Shown here in pieces: positions 46,601-58,574 of a DNA stretch of 64,000 nt. This stretch comes from Elymus sibiricus. Taxonomy: Eukaryota > Streptophyta > Magnoliopsida > Poales > Poaceae. A program made the translations under genes and the position numbers. The DNA is taken from positions 371,877,220 to 371,941,219 of the forward strand of contig CM077671.1 in NCBI GenBank assembly GCA_039707655.1. The letters run 5' to 3'. Each line of letters opens with the position of its first letter. Position 1 is the stretch's first letter. A model generated the notes under the pieces. The model was not told the origin of the DNA, searched no databases, and saw only the letters and a program-made list of their open reading frames with translations.

Positions 46601-49600
46601 TTAGCTCAAGTTTGAGGCATCAATGATGTTCAACTCACTCCTCAAATAACAAAACACTTTCTCATCAAGTGGCCTAGTAAAGATATCGGCCAATTGCTTG
46701 TTGGTACGAACATGCTTAAGATTAATATCTCCTTTGGCAACATGATCACGAATGAAATGATGTCGAACTTGAATATGCTTAGTTCGAGAATGTTGCACGG
46801 GATTATGTCCAATCTTAATAGCACTTTCATTGTCACAAAGTAATGGAACATTTTTCACATGGATCCCATAATCCTTAAGCGTTTGTGTCATCCATAGTAA
46901 TTGTGCACAACATGATCCGGCGGCAATATACTCAGCTTCGGCGGTAGATAGAGATACCGAGTTTTGTTTCTTGGAGGACCAAGACACAAGAGATCTCCCA
47001 AGAAATTGACATGTACCCGAGGAGGATTTTCTATCAACCTTGTCACCGGCATAGTCCAAATCGGAATAGCCAACAAGGTTAAAAGAAGATCCCTTGGGAT
47101 ACCAAATGCCAAACTTTGGTGTTTGTATCAAATATCTCACAATACATTTCACGGCCAAAAGATGACACTCTTTAGGTGCGGCTTGATATCTAGCACACAT
47201 GCAAACACTAAGCATAATATCGGGACGGGAGGCACATAGATATAACAATGAACCAATCATAGATCGATAAAAACCTTTTGATCAACCGGTTGATACTCCT
47301 TGGTAAGATCAACATGTCCACTAGTAGGCATAGGAGTTTTCATACCTTTACACTCTTGCATGTTGAACTTCTTGATCAAGTCCTTGGTATACTTGGTTTG
47401 AGAGATGAAAGTTCCTTCTCTTGTTTGCTTGATCTGCAAACCAAGGAAAAATTTCAGCTCACACATCATGGACATCTCATACTTCTCGGACATCAACCTT
47501 CCAAATCTTTCACTAAATTGTAGGTTAGTAGATCCAAAGATAATATCATCCACATAGATTTGGCACACAAATAATTCACCATTAACTCTTTTAGTGAATA
47601 AGGTTGCGTCAATTTTACCAATCTCAAAACCCTTTTCAGTGAGAAACTTCATTAAGCATTTATACCAAGCACGTGGGGCTTGCTTCAGACCATAAAGAGC
47701 TTTACGAAGCTTGTAGACATGATTAGGTTTCTTGGGATTCACAAAACCAGGGGGTTGTTTAACATAGACCTCTTCTTCAATCTCACCATTTAAAAAAGCA
47801 CTTTTAATGTCCATTTGATAAAGCGTGATATCATGGTGATTAGCATAAGCAAGAAGAATGCGAATAGCTTCAAGTCTAGCGACGGGGGCATAGGTCTCAC
47901 CGTAGTCCATACCTTCGACTTGCGTATATCCTTGCGCTACGAGACGTGCCTTGTTGCATACAACTTGACCGTCTCCATCTTGCTTGTTCCGAAACACCCA
48001 TTTTGTACCGATGATGTTGTGCTCGTCCTTGGGCTTCTCCACGAGTGTCCACACTTTGTTCCTCTCGAAGTTGTGAAGCTCTTCATGCATAGTGTTCACC
48101 CAATCCGGGTCTTCAAGAGCTTGTTCAACCCTCAAGGGTTCAATGCTAGAGATGAAAGAATAATGCTCACAAAAATTAGCCAAGCGAGTTTTAGAGCGAG
48201 TGATTCTCCCGGTTTGTATGTCACTGAAGATTTGGTTTAGAGGATGGTTCTTGGTCACTCTTGCTCGAACTCGGGGTAGCTTCGGCTTGTTGGATGGTGG
48301 AGCTTCTTCATCATCATCTCCATCATCTTCGTTGTTGTCGAAGGGGTTGTCTCCTTGCGGTGGTGGTGAAGGAGGTTGTGGTGGATCTTCATGATGTACT
48401 TCCTCCTCCTCTTCATCTTGTCGTGTACCACTTTTGGATGCTTCCAAGTCGTTTTGTCGATAGCCTTGATGCGAAGTAGGAGCTTCTACTTGGGTTGATG
48501 AAGTACTGTCCTTCACCTCCTTGGGACGAATCTTGCCGATGGGCAAGTCTTGGATAGCTTCCAAAGGATCCTTATCTCCTCCATCATTTGGCAATTGTTC
48601 GACTTGCGAACCATTAGATTCATCAAACTTCATATCTACCGTCTCTTCAACTCTTCGAGTGAAGTTGTTGTAGACACGGTAAGTGTGAGAGTTCGATTCG
48701 TAACCAAGTAGAAAACCTTCATGAGATTTGGGAGCAAATTTAGCACGATGGTGCTTATCAAGAATGTAGCACTTAGAGCCGAATACCCGAAAGTATCCAA
48801 CTTGGGGTTTGTTACCGGTGAGTAGCTTGTATGCCGTTTTACCGAGAAGCTTGTGCAAGTAGAGTCGGTTTGTTGCATGACACGATGTTTCCACGGCTTC
48901 TGCCCAAAAGTGTCTTGGCGTCTTGTATTCGTCAAGCATCGTTCTTGCCATCTCAATAAGGGTACGGTTCTTCCTCTCAACAACTCCATTTTGTTGAGGT
49001 GTGTACGTAGCCGAGAACTCATGTGAGACACCTTCTTCGTCAAGAAAGGTATCTACATGGGGGTTCTTGAACTCCAATCCGTTATCGCTCCGAACCTTCT
49101 TCATCTTCACTTCGAATTGGTTTTGCGCTTTGCGAACGAAGTTCTTAAAGATCTTTTGTACCTGTGACTTATCATCAAGCAAGAATACCCACGTAAATCT
49201 GGAAAAATCATCAACTATAACTATACCATAAGAGTTTCCACCGAGGCTCTTGTAAGCGTTGGGACCAAAAAGATCCATATGAAGTAACTCGAGTGGTCTC
49301 CTTGTAGTCATGATGTTCTTGACCGGATGAATTCCACCTACTTGTTTTCCAGCTTGACAAGCGCTACAAAGTCTATCTTTGTCAAAGATAACATCTTTAA
49401 CACCAAGAATGTGATTACCCTTGATAAGCTTATCTAGATTGCGCATGCCTACGTGTCCTAGCCTTCTATGCCATAGCCAACCTTTACATGATTTTGCAAT
49501 GAGACAAGTACGAGGATGGGCCTTTTTAGTGAAATCGACAATGTATAGATCACCTCTACGAATACCGGTAAAGACAATGTTATGATTGTCATGACAAAAC

Positions 49601-49908
49601 ACTTGGCAATCTACTTTAGTAAATAGCACATTGAAACCGAAGTCTACCAGTCTAGATGCGGAAAGAAGATTGTAACCAAGGGATTCAACAAGCATGACGT
49701 TTTGAATTGAACTATCATGAGATATGGCCACCTTACCAAGACCAAGTACCTTACCCTTAGAGTTGTCTCCAAAGGTCACGTACCTCTGAGGTCCTTGATT
49801 AGGTGTGATCTCTTGGAACATGTCTTTATCCCCAGTCATGTGATCGGTGCGCCCGCTGTCGAGAATCCACTCTTTTCCACCAGACATGTAATCCTTGAAG
49901 TTTGCCAT
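46601..49908 (-). pseudogene. Sirevirus pol: protease, integrase, reverse transcriptase, RNase H
   Basis: The polyprotein copies element RNA and integrates the DNA. The frame from 49908 down to 47257 (883 aa) has the protease site [13 protein letters not shown] at residues 14-26, with Arg where Cys is usual. It continues with the integrase zinc finger (WHRRLGH and CSAC, about 143-187), the integrase core (about 200-360, with [16 protein letters not shown] and [11 protein letters not shown], so D, D and E are present), an acidic Pro-rich linker and reverse transcriptase (about 600-860, including [11 protein letters not shown] and IYVDD). At about 47260 two extra bases shift the frame. RNase H continues in 47260-46601 (SDLDYAG, STAEAEYIA, CDNESAI, ending with DIFTRPL). 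Apart from that shift and the missing N-terminus, the catalytic residues look intact. Confidence 0.85.
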
Positions 49909-49914
49909 GAGGCT

Positions 49915-50525
49915 TAGTCACTTCATCGTCTTGGCACATTCGATGTCAAACATCTCATCATCATAGTAGCCATGTTCTTCATTGTCATCATTAGGTAGAA
50001 TCTCCTCGTCATAGAAAACAAGAGATTCATTAGAATTTTGACTAGGACAATGTTCAAGCTTATGTATGTGAATGGCTTCTATAGAATGACATCTCCTTTA
50101 GCACGCATAAGATCACGAAGCTCAAATAAGCATTTATCAAAGTTTGGATCACTAGGCTTCATTCCATGAAAAGCAACAGTCTTATGAAGAATTTCATCTA
50201 GATTACTCAATGAATAATTTGGATATCTTTTCTCCGAATCATTCCACAAGGTATAAGCACATTCAAATTTCTTCAATTGAGTAAGCACAAATCTTGGCAA
50301 ACCTCTAACGATAAGATTGACAGTTCTAAGGTTACCAAGCATGTCAATTTCCTCTTCGTATGTGGGGTGTAAGGGATCAATGGCGAACACATAGGGATTT
50401 TCAATATACTTGCTCAAATGGAATTTGTCAAATAGATCAATCATAGCATCTTTCCATTGACTATAGTACTCCCCATCGAGAATAGGCACTCTACAACTCA
50501 AACTCTCCAAACTAGACACATCCAT
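49915..50525 (-). pseudogene. Sirevirus gag, shortened
   Basis: The frame from 50525 to 50079 encodes a 148-residue gag N-terminus (VPILDGEYYSQWKDAMIDLF and IVRGLPRFVLTQLKKFECAY), as in Copia Sirevirus capsids. A second open piece, about 50080-49915, encodes a short acidic tail (SLVFYDEEILPNDDNEEHGY). The expected middle and the CCHC zinc knuckle are missing, so an internal deletion is likely. Sirevirus gags are usually several times longer. The gene lies just after the primer-binding site and before pol. Confidence 0.7.
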
Positions 50526-50565
50526 CTTCCTCCAAAGGTGATTAAACCAAGGTTATGGAGACCTT

Positions 50566-50577
50566 GCTCTGATACCA
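50566..50577 (-). other. Primer-binding site of the Sirevirus
   Basis: The minus strand reads TGGTATCAGAGC two bases inside the 5' LTR, complementary to initiator tRNA-Met, the standard primer of this group. Confidence 0.9.
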
Positions 50578-50579
50578 AT

Positions 50580-52101
50580 TGTGGGATCACTAGAAGTGTA
50601 TGTCTAGAGGGGGGTGAATAGACTACTAGCACAAATTAAAACCTATCGAATATCCAAAGTTAATGGTTGGCAGATTTTAGCAATTATAGCAAGTCTAGCA
50701 CACCCTACACATGCAAGTCAACAAGTATGGCAGCGGAAAGTAAAGACATTGCACATGGAAGTAAGGAGTTGAGATAGGGAGATCAAACACATGAGGCACA
50801 CGAAGATTTTTCCCGTGGTTCCGATAGGTGGTGCTATCGTACGTCCACGTTTATGGAGACTTCAACCCACGGAGGGTAATGGTGGCGAGAGTCCACGGAG
50901 GGCTCTACCCATGGAGGGTTCCACGAAGAAGCAACCTTGTCTATACCATGATGGCCTACGTCCACGGAAGACTAGCCTAACTCGGGTAGATCTTCACGAA
51001 GTAGGCGTTCTCCTTGCCCTTACAAACTTCTTGGTTCACACCACAACACGAAGTTGGAGGCTCCCAAGCGACACCTAACCAATCTAGGAGGCACCGCCCT
51101 CCAAAAGGTAATAGGCTCGATAATGTCGATGAACTCCTTGCTCTTGTGCTACAAGATGGTAGATTCCTCAACACTCAATCACTCTCTCATAGATTTGGCT
51201 TTGATGGAAGAGATTGATTGGGTGGAAAACAACTTGGGAGGCTAGAGATCAAGATTCATATGGATGGAGTGGAATGGCTTGATCTCAACACATGAGTAGG
51301 TGGCTCTCTCTCAGAAAATCTGATAGGATAAGTGGGGATCTGTTCTGAGTGCTTCTCTTGCGAGTGAGTGGTGGTGGAGGGGTATATATAGGCATCTCCA
51401 AAAATCCAACCGTTACACCTAAAGTGACCAACTCGGTGACACCGAAGTACAAAACTCGGTGGTACCGAGTTGCTCCAAAGGTAGCAAGTTTTGAATCTCG
51501 GTGAGACCGATACAAATATCTTGACAAGTACTGATAAGGTGACCAACGGTCAGATTCCACAACTCGGTGACGCCGATCCAAAATCTCGGAAATTCCAGTT
51601 TTAAGAATCGAGGTAACATGAAGTTGGCAAGATGAACTCGGTGGCACCGAAGCGGAATCAGTTGGACCGAAGATCTAGGGTTTGGCATGGGTCTGTCTGA
51701 GGTGGGAATCAGTGGGACCGAGTGGGAAATATTGGTAGCACCGATTTTCACGATAGGCTTGGACAGACTTTTGTGGAAGAGCTTGTGGGTGTTTTTGGTG
51801 ACTATCACTTGTGCACATGGAGCATATTGTTCACCAACAGTACCTTACCCCCTTTTAATAGTATTGGCTTTCCTATGGACTCAAGGTGATTTCTCACAAA
51901 GTAAAATGTAGAGTCCTCTTGCTTGAAGCTTTGCCAATGCTATTCCTTCTCCTTCTTCTTCTTGGGGATGCTCTTCACAATCCTTAGCCAACCTTCTCTA
52001 TGGACTTTATCTGAAATACACTAGATAAAAGTATTAGTCCAAGAGACAATGTATGTTTTCATGAATTATCAAAACCACCAAGGGAGCATATTGTGCTTTC
52101 A
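50580..52101 (-). repeat. Maximus-like 5' LTR
   Basis: A TATA box (minus strand TATATATAC context) lies at 51382-51391. A cluster of CTCGGTG..ACCGAG-type palindromes lies at about 51430-51745. No gene is supported. Confidence 0.9.
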
Positions 52102-52981
52102 TCTTGCCATTGATGAGCTTTTTGATAAGATAGAACTAGGCAAGATGAGCTGGTTTTTGATCTTCCAGATTTTAACAACTTATTCTTCTTTCCGCAATGT
52201 TGAAGATTTGTTTTCCTTGTCAATTGGTTGCTCCTGCATACTCAATTGTTCAACCCGGTCCTTGAAGCATGGGCCGGCAATAACTTTGAAACTAAAACTT
52301 GTTATAATAAACAAGCCGAATAAACAATATTGATAAGCTGGCTCAACGAGTCTTGGCCGAAATTGATGTCCAAGCTTGAGGTCCTTTGTTAGCCTCTTAG
52401 GCAATAACATAATTTTGCGCAGTCATGCAGCTCATAACCTGGTCATGTCATACATAAACCAATAATGAAAAAAATGGGCATGCCCAAAAACAATTTTATG
52501 CGATGAGTTTCAGTGCATAGTAATCGTTTTGGGGACTGTTTCTCAAAAGTTAGAAATATAAGGTAGCCCCCTTTGAAGGTACCTTTAATGTTCCTAGCCT
52601 TAATGCAAAGGACACGTGATCATAACACTGATATAATCTGCCAGCTTTTGAGGTTTGACAGGAAAAGACCGGCTTTCGAGGCTCGAGTCTTGCTTCAATG
52701 AAGCGAGTATGACAACCCATGGTTTATCCTAGCTTTCCGTATGCCGGCTCTCACATGACTCAAGCCGGTGTTTTAACCTTAACAAGTTTAGGGTCGAAAA
52801 AGGATTGACTCGTCAAGAGTTCATGGGGTCATCTGATCGGAGTTGCATCAAGCATACAAGCAGGTTTAACCACATATGGCGTTTATTTTTGCCGGGTCAA
52901 GAGGGTGAGAAAGCTAAGCCCGATGGGCTGGAAGCCTCCAAATGCCCTTAATAAGGTGGCATTGTTATGTCGGGTCACAAG
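52102..52981 (+). other. Element D 3' non-coding sequence, right of the Sirevirus
   Basis: About 880 bp with no convincing gene. It holds an inverted repeat CCGGCT...AGCCGG near 52743-52768, in the same style as the D intron hairpins. It is cut by element B at 52982; the five bases before it, ACAAG, are the expected target duplication. Confidence 0.55.
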
Positions 52982-55900
52982 TGTCACATCCCTAGTTTAT
53001 CATTGCATTGTGCTAGCTAGAGTGTGCACCATGTTTAAATTTCATCAAGATGAAATGGGGATTAACAGAAACCCTAGCAACTCACTTGATTTAAACCAAT
53101 TCAAATATTTGTGATTTTCAATGAATCCAAAATGCCCTTCAAAAGTGTTCACTATTTATGATAAATGTTGGCAACAACATATCAGGGGACATTTTATTTT
53201 TCACAATAGATATAGCATTTTAAAATAACCTTTCAATGCTACTAAAAGTAATAAATAAAGCACTATAATTATGGTAGTTGTCAAAAAATGCTGAAACTTT
53301 TGGTGGAAGTTTGAAATATTCAAACTACATTCCATAAAATATGTTGGTATTTTTGTGCTAGGTATTTTGGCCAAACAAAAATAAAGCAAATGTCAGAAAC
53401 AGAAAACAGAAACAAATAAAAGAAAAGGTAGAGACTTACCTGGCTCACCTGGCCCAGGAAGAAACCAGCCCAGCCCACGAGGGGCAGGGGGGTCTTCTTC
53501 CTCCTCTGCCAGGAGGACGCAAGCGTGGCTGACGCGCGCGCGCCGCAGCGCGCCCCATAGCTCCTCGCCTTGCTGCCTCCCCAGGCCAGCGAGGCTTGGG
53601 GATAAGCTCCCCGCTGCCGCCTGGTCACCCCCTCCTCCATTCTCCCCCTCTGGCCTCTTCTCCCCACTCTGCTCCGCCATGGCCGTCGCACCCGCAAGCT
53701 CGCCGCTGTAGACTCGCCTCCCCAGCACCTCCCTCTCGCCTCTGAGCAGCTCAGAAGCTCCGCCTCGACGCCCTCGTCCTCTCCAGCAAGCCATGCGACA
53801 GCAAGGGCCTCCCATTGCCGTCCCGAGGTCTTCTTCCTCCTTCGGTCACCGACGATCGCCGCCGCCGTTCTTCGTCTACAGGCCGCACCCGAGCACGCTC
53901 TCAACGGCTTCGAGTTCCCCGTGAGCTTCTCCGTCGAACCCCCCTCTTCCCCTGCTCAATTGCGCACCATAGCCCCCAATTCCAATGAGACCCGAACGCG
54001 CCGCCCTGCAAGCTTGATGCCGGCGACGCTCCGGTGTCCAGGTGGTCCTCCCGAGGCCACCATCGAGCTCGTAGGGTCGCGTAGATGCTGTAGGAGCCAA
54101 GACCCAGCCCTTTTGCGCATTGGATCGTCGACCTCGAGCTTGGCCGAACTCCGGCAGCCACCAAGCTCGTCGCTGGTGACGATTCCGGCGCCCCCGCGAC
54201 AAGCTGACCCCGTAGCTAGATGCAGCCCAGCGCGGGCATCACTCTGGTGGTCTCTGCGCGTCCAGCCGTCGCCGTTTGCGCGATTCCGGCGTGAATCCAT
54301 AGTCGGTTTGGTCACCGCCGGCGAGACTCCGGCTAAGTCTGACTAGTGGACTCCGGCTAAGTCTGACTAGTGGAATCCACAGTCAGTGAGTAGCCCTGGG
54401 TCACTGACTAGTGGACCCCACTGGTCAGGTTTGACCTGGCAACGGCCAGTTGACCAGCTGACGCAATGCTGGTTCAGTGCTGACGCAATAAATGATTTTC
54501 TGATTTATAATAATTCCAGAATAAGGATAAAACTTCTAAAATTCATAGAAATTAATCTGTAACTCAGATTGAAATAATTTATATGAAAAATTATCAGAAA
54601 AATCCAAAGAATCCATTGGTGCTATTATCATGCATGATAGAGCAACCTAAATAGGAGAACATTGACATTTTGCTTAAAATGCAATATGTGACATAATGCA
54701 TGGAGTTGAATTGGAACCTAGTTTCAAACCAGCTTCATTTAAACTTGATGCTAGATGCATTAGGTCATTCATATCATGCTGCCATGTCATGATCATGCAT
54801 CATATTGCTGCACCTACCGTGTATTGATTGTTACTCCGTCTATGTCGCGGTAGGTTCTGAACCTGTGAGTATCCCGCTGAAGGAGAGTACCTCTCCGCCA
54901 ACCTGCAAGGCAAGCAACACCATTGATCATTCCGATAACATCCCACTCTCTCGCTCCTGCTCTCGTTTATTGCATTAGGACTATACGATTCCACTGTTAC
55001 CTGTTATAGTAGTTGAACCCATTCCTCTGCATGACCTGTCATTGTCACATTAAATAGCTAAACCAAGCAACCTAGCATACCTGGTAAATGCTTGAGCCTT
55101 GATGTGCTTTACCTGCTATGCTTGCTATGCTTAGAGTTGTGTCAGGTCTAATTCATCTGGGTGATGAACCGGAGTGAAACTGTGTCGTCCTAAATGTGAT
55201 GATCTAAATGATGAACCCGATTTGGTAAAGGTACCGATGAGAGGCTATGTAGGAGTACATAGTGGGTTGTCTCATTGGGACCGTTCTTAGGAACGGAGTT
55301 CCGTGTTTGTGATCCAACACTAGTTACTACCACATGTTGGGATACTTAATTGACCCTCTCGACCTATCAACGCCTAGTCCTCGGTCCAGGTGTTGCAAGT
55401 AGTTTTTGGTGTTTGTAGCTATGCTGGAGGCCGTGCGTAGCGCTGACCTTAGGGGTGGGCTACAACGCGGTAGGCAGTGGCACGGTGTACCAAGGGTCAC
55501 CCGAATGGTGGGCTTGGGAACCCTGCGCACATTGTTTGGGGCCATAGCGGAAACTTCGGCTGGACTTCGGTGCGGGTTCAGTCTCAAATAGGCGATAGCC
55601 TGGACTAGGGTCTTGTGTGTTTGACGGTCGTGGCCGACTTCCTCGCTGGGCTTCCGCTTGAAGGTTGCCGAGGTGCCTTTTTTATGCGCACACAGTGATA
55701 AGTGGCGAGAGCGTGTGTGAAGAAGTACACCCCTGCAGGGTATGAATCTATTCGAATAGCCGCGTCCTCGGATAAGGACAAATTGGAAACTTATGCTCTT
55801 CATAGACAATTTAATGGTTACTCATAAAAGTATCAAGACAAGTGTGAGTACTATGGATGGCACTCTTGTGGGTGACGGGAGCAGATCCATGGTAGGGTAT

Positions 55901-57003
55901 TGATGTCGTGTTGGTGGACTCGTGTGCGCTATTTTAAAACTTGTTCAAAGAACTAGTAGTCGTAGTACAGGTTAGCCAAGAGTCAAAGCTGGCATTGCTG
56001 CATGAACCCCACTACTCCCCTTGTTGAAACATGAGCATGAATAGCTTAGGTCTTATTTAAAGACTTGCTGAGTATGATTGTACTCATGTTTACTTAATAA
56101 CTGTTGCAGATGATAACCAGGACCCATCTGGTGGGTTCTACCTAGACGTCGACGACGCCGAGTAGATGGTATCCCAACTACGATCTGATGCCCTGGGATG
56201 GGCTGTAGATAGTCAAGCTTTATGCCTTTTTACCTTTCATTTGTCTGTACTCAGACAGCTCTAAGCTTCCGCTTGGTTTGTATGAACTTGTTTGTATGAC
56301 TTGAGTGTCGGGTCATGTGACCCCTACCTGTATGAACATATTATGTAAGGCTCTTCTGAGCCTTCTAAATAAATGTTGTGTTGTTGTATGGTTATGTTGT
56401 GATGCCATAGTTGTATCTATGCATATCGGATATGTCGTGCGTACGTGTGACGTGTAACGGTATGTATGGGATTCGACACCTAGTTGTGTGCCTTAGTAGT
56501 ACTCTTTATGGGGAAATGCCTCTTTGTGCTTCCACTGAGCCTTGGTAGCTTGCTACTGCTCCGGACACATTGATTGACCGGCATGTATCCTTGTTTGTTG
56601 TTGTGTCTGTCCCTTCGGGGAACTGTCTCATAGTGTAATGGAGTCTAGGTAGCCTGCTATGACTTGTCTACGCCCAGTTGAGGACAACAATGTCTCACGG
56701 CGTAATGGAGTCCCTGTAGCTTGCTATGACTCGTCTACACACGCTGATGACCGACACCTGCATTGTTGGGTTACGTATGCATGTCCCTGTACGGATGTGC
56801 CACTTGGGTTCTAAGACTAGTCATGTCGACCTGGGTTCTTTGACATTTGAATGCTAGCGACATATTCACATACGTGAGCCAAAAGAAACAAATGGTCCTG
56901 GCCAAGGTAAGGTGGCAGCCGTGGGGATAACCGTGCGTGAGGCTGCAATGTGATGTGATGTGTTAATGCTAGATTCTTATGGCTTAGGATCAGGGTCCCG
57001 ACA
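52982..57003 (+). repeat. Element B 5' LTR (4.0 kb)
   Basis: The first 740 bp match the truncated 3' LTR with scattered substitutions. A GC-rich block lies at about 53440-54350. The LTR shares with A and C the CTATTCGAATAG box (55748-55759) and a TGAGTA/TACTCA hairpin (56069-56086). No gene is supported. Confidence 0.9.
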
Positions 57004-57007
57004 GCGT

Positions 57008-57020
57008 TGGTATCAGAGCC
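57008..57020 (+). other. Primer-binding site of element B
   Basis: TGGTATCAGAGCC lies four bases after the LTR, identical in sequence and spacing to that of element A. Confidence 0.9.
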
Positions 57021-57425
57021 TGACTGACTGTAGGATTACCAAGCCAAACTAGTCGAAGGTGAGTCTAGAAATGCTTTAGTTATGTAAGGGAATTGATTGT
57101 GGTAGGGAACGTAAGGCTATTTTTACTCCTCTTCCCGAGTCATTCTATTCTGAGTCACCCTCTTCTTTTCTATGGGGTTAAGAGCTAGGCTTCTTATCTA
57201 CCTCTCAGGATGACGAGTTACTAACCATGGACTTGTAGACTAAGTTGCTTGAGAGTCAACTCCAGTTTCAAGTATTGTTTCTGTGTGACAATCAATTGGT
57301 TTGAATCTTGAAGCTAGAAAGTTGAGTGGTTATGCTATCAAATCTTTTGCAGGATGTCTCAAAATTGTTTTTGAGCATTTTCAGCCGTTATGCTGTCCGA
57401 TTTCCGCTAGGATCTCTAATGCACT

Positions 57426-58121
57426 TTGCATTATCCTCTGTTTCTGACGCCTTCTCGTCCTTCTAATCAGGTAGTCCGTTTGACCAGGTGCATTGATGTA
57501 CCGGGTCACACGGCTATGTTGGTCAGAGTCATGATGGAGATCGGTTACCGCTGGTACCCCGAGTACACAGTGGAGGAGCAGTACCACGACTTCAATCAGA
57601 GCCAGTACCTCTGTACTGTTAGGATTTATCCATCATACCCTGGAGCTACGGAGCCGCTCCATTGGGCGTATGGACTAGGAGTTACCATTGATATGGCAGT
57701 TCAGGAGGCCGCTTATACGATGCTGACCATCATGAGAGCTCACCATGGTCTACTTTAGGGCATAGAGTTCTGCTATATTCCAGCAACACTAGGAGGAGAG
57801 GATGGATATCTTAGTGCAGCCTACTATGAGCACTCTCATGAGGATCCTAGGCTTCAGGTGTCTGCTCAATTGTTGGAGAACAGGGATCGTGATGCACGTG
57901 CTCTTCACATGGAGCTTTATGCTACACGTGCATGTCTTTGGACAGCCTTGACGCAGCTAGCTCCAGTCGTTCAGACTGGATACGAAGAGATGGATATGTT
58001 GTGCCTGCTTCGGACTCATCTACCAGCTCGTGTAGACTGGCCTGATGTTGGAGGCATTGTTCCTCTTCGAGGACCACTGCTGCCGCCAGCCAGGGGACCT
58101 AGGCCACATCCGTGTCCCTAA
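57426..58121 (+). pseudogene. Element B accessory ORF upstream of gag: dsRNA-binding-like protein
   Basis: A single frame of about 231 codons with one stop (TAG at 57756, possibly a former CAG) lies between the primer site and gag. Its first domain (YPEYTV, then SQYLCTVRIYP, then a Gly-rich turn and AVQEAAYTMLTIMRAHH) matches the element A ORF over 64 residues without gaps and fits the dsRNA-binding motif layout. The usual KKxAK lysines are absent. A helical region follows (YEHSHEDPRLQVSAQLLENR and onward) and then a Pro-rich end. Standard Gypsy elements have nothing at this place. The start codon is uncertain. Confidence 0.65.
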
Positions 58122-58574
58122 GGACCTCAAGGATCTCAAGCTAGGGTGTTTCCAGACCCTCAGGTTTAGCTTCCAGGTCACGGAGGTAACCTGTATGAGA
58201 TGTCCTACGCCGACGCTTGAGTTCGTGAGTGGAGGTAGTAGTATTGTAGCAGTTGTATGTCCACAATGCTGCGCATCTTATGGAATATGACTGGGGTGTG
58301 AGTTGAGTTCCGATGGTGTAGAAAAAATAATGTATAGGAAGCTTGTAATGCCTCCGATGAGTTGTATCATCTTCTCATTAGCTTGTACTTCAGCTTGGGC
58401 TTGTACTGAACTATATCATGGTGTGTATGAATCATGGTGTATATATGGCAGTTTGCTTGTTACCATGTTGTTCGGGTGTTTACCCCTGCATTCCATGTTG
58501 TCCATTACATTCCGTATCTCCTATGTTAGAGTTGATGTCTTCCTTGTCTAAGATGTGGGTTTTGTTTTCCAAGG

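Larger units (their letters stand above)
43046..52101 (-). mobile_element. Maximus-like Sirevirus (Copia) retrotransposon, minus strand
   Basis: On the minus strand the element starts TGAAAGCACAATATGCTCCC and ends AGTGATCCCACA. LTRs are 50580-52101 (5') and 43046-44569 (3'), about 1.52 kb each. The host sequence TCTT is repeated on both sides (43042-43045 and 52102-52105). A fifth base does not match, probably through an indel at the left edge. In order on the minus strand there is an initiator-Met primer site, a shortened gag, pol in integrase-then-reverse-transcriptase order, a 2-kb non-coding tail with many polypurine tracts, and the 3' LTR. The multiple tracts and the LTR palindromes are features I associate with Sireviruses. 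Confidence 0.85.

Noticed and set aside
53320..54346. Open frames on both strands in the GC-rich part of the B LTR
   Set aside because: They recur in the 3' LTR copy at 63408-63721, overlap in several frames, and no domain is visible.
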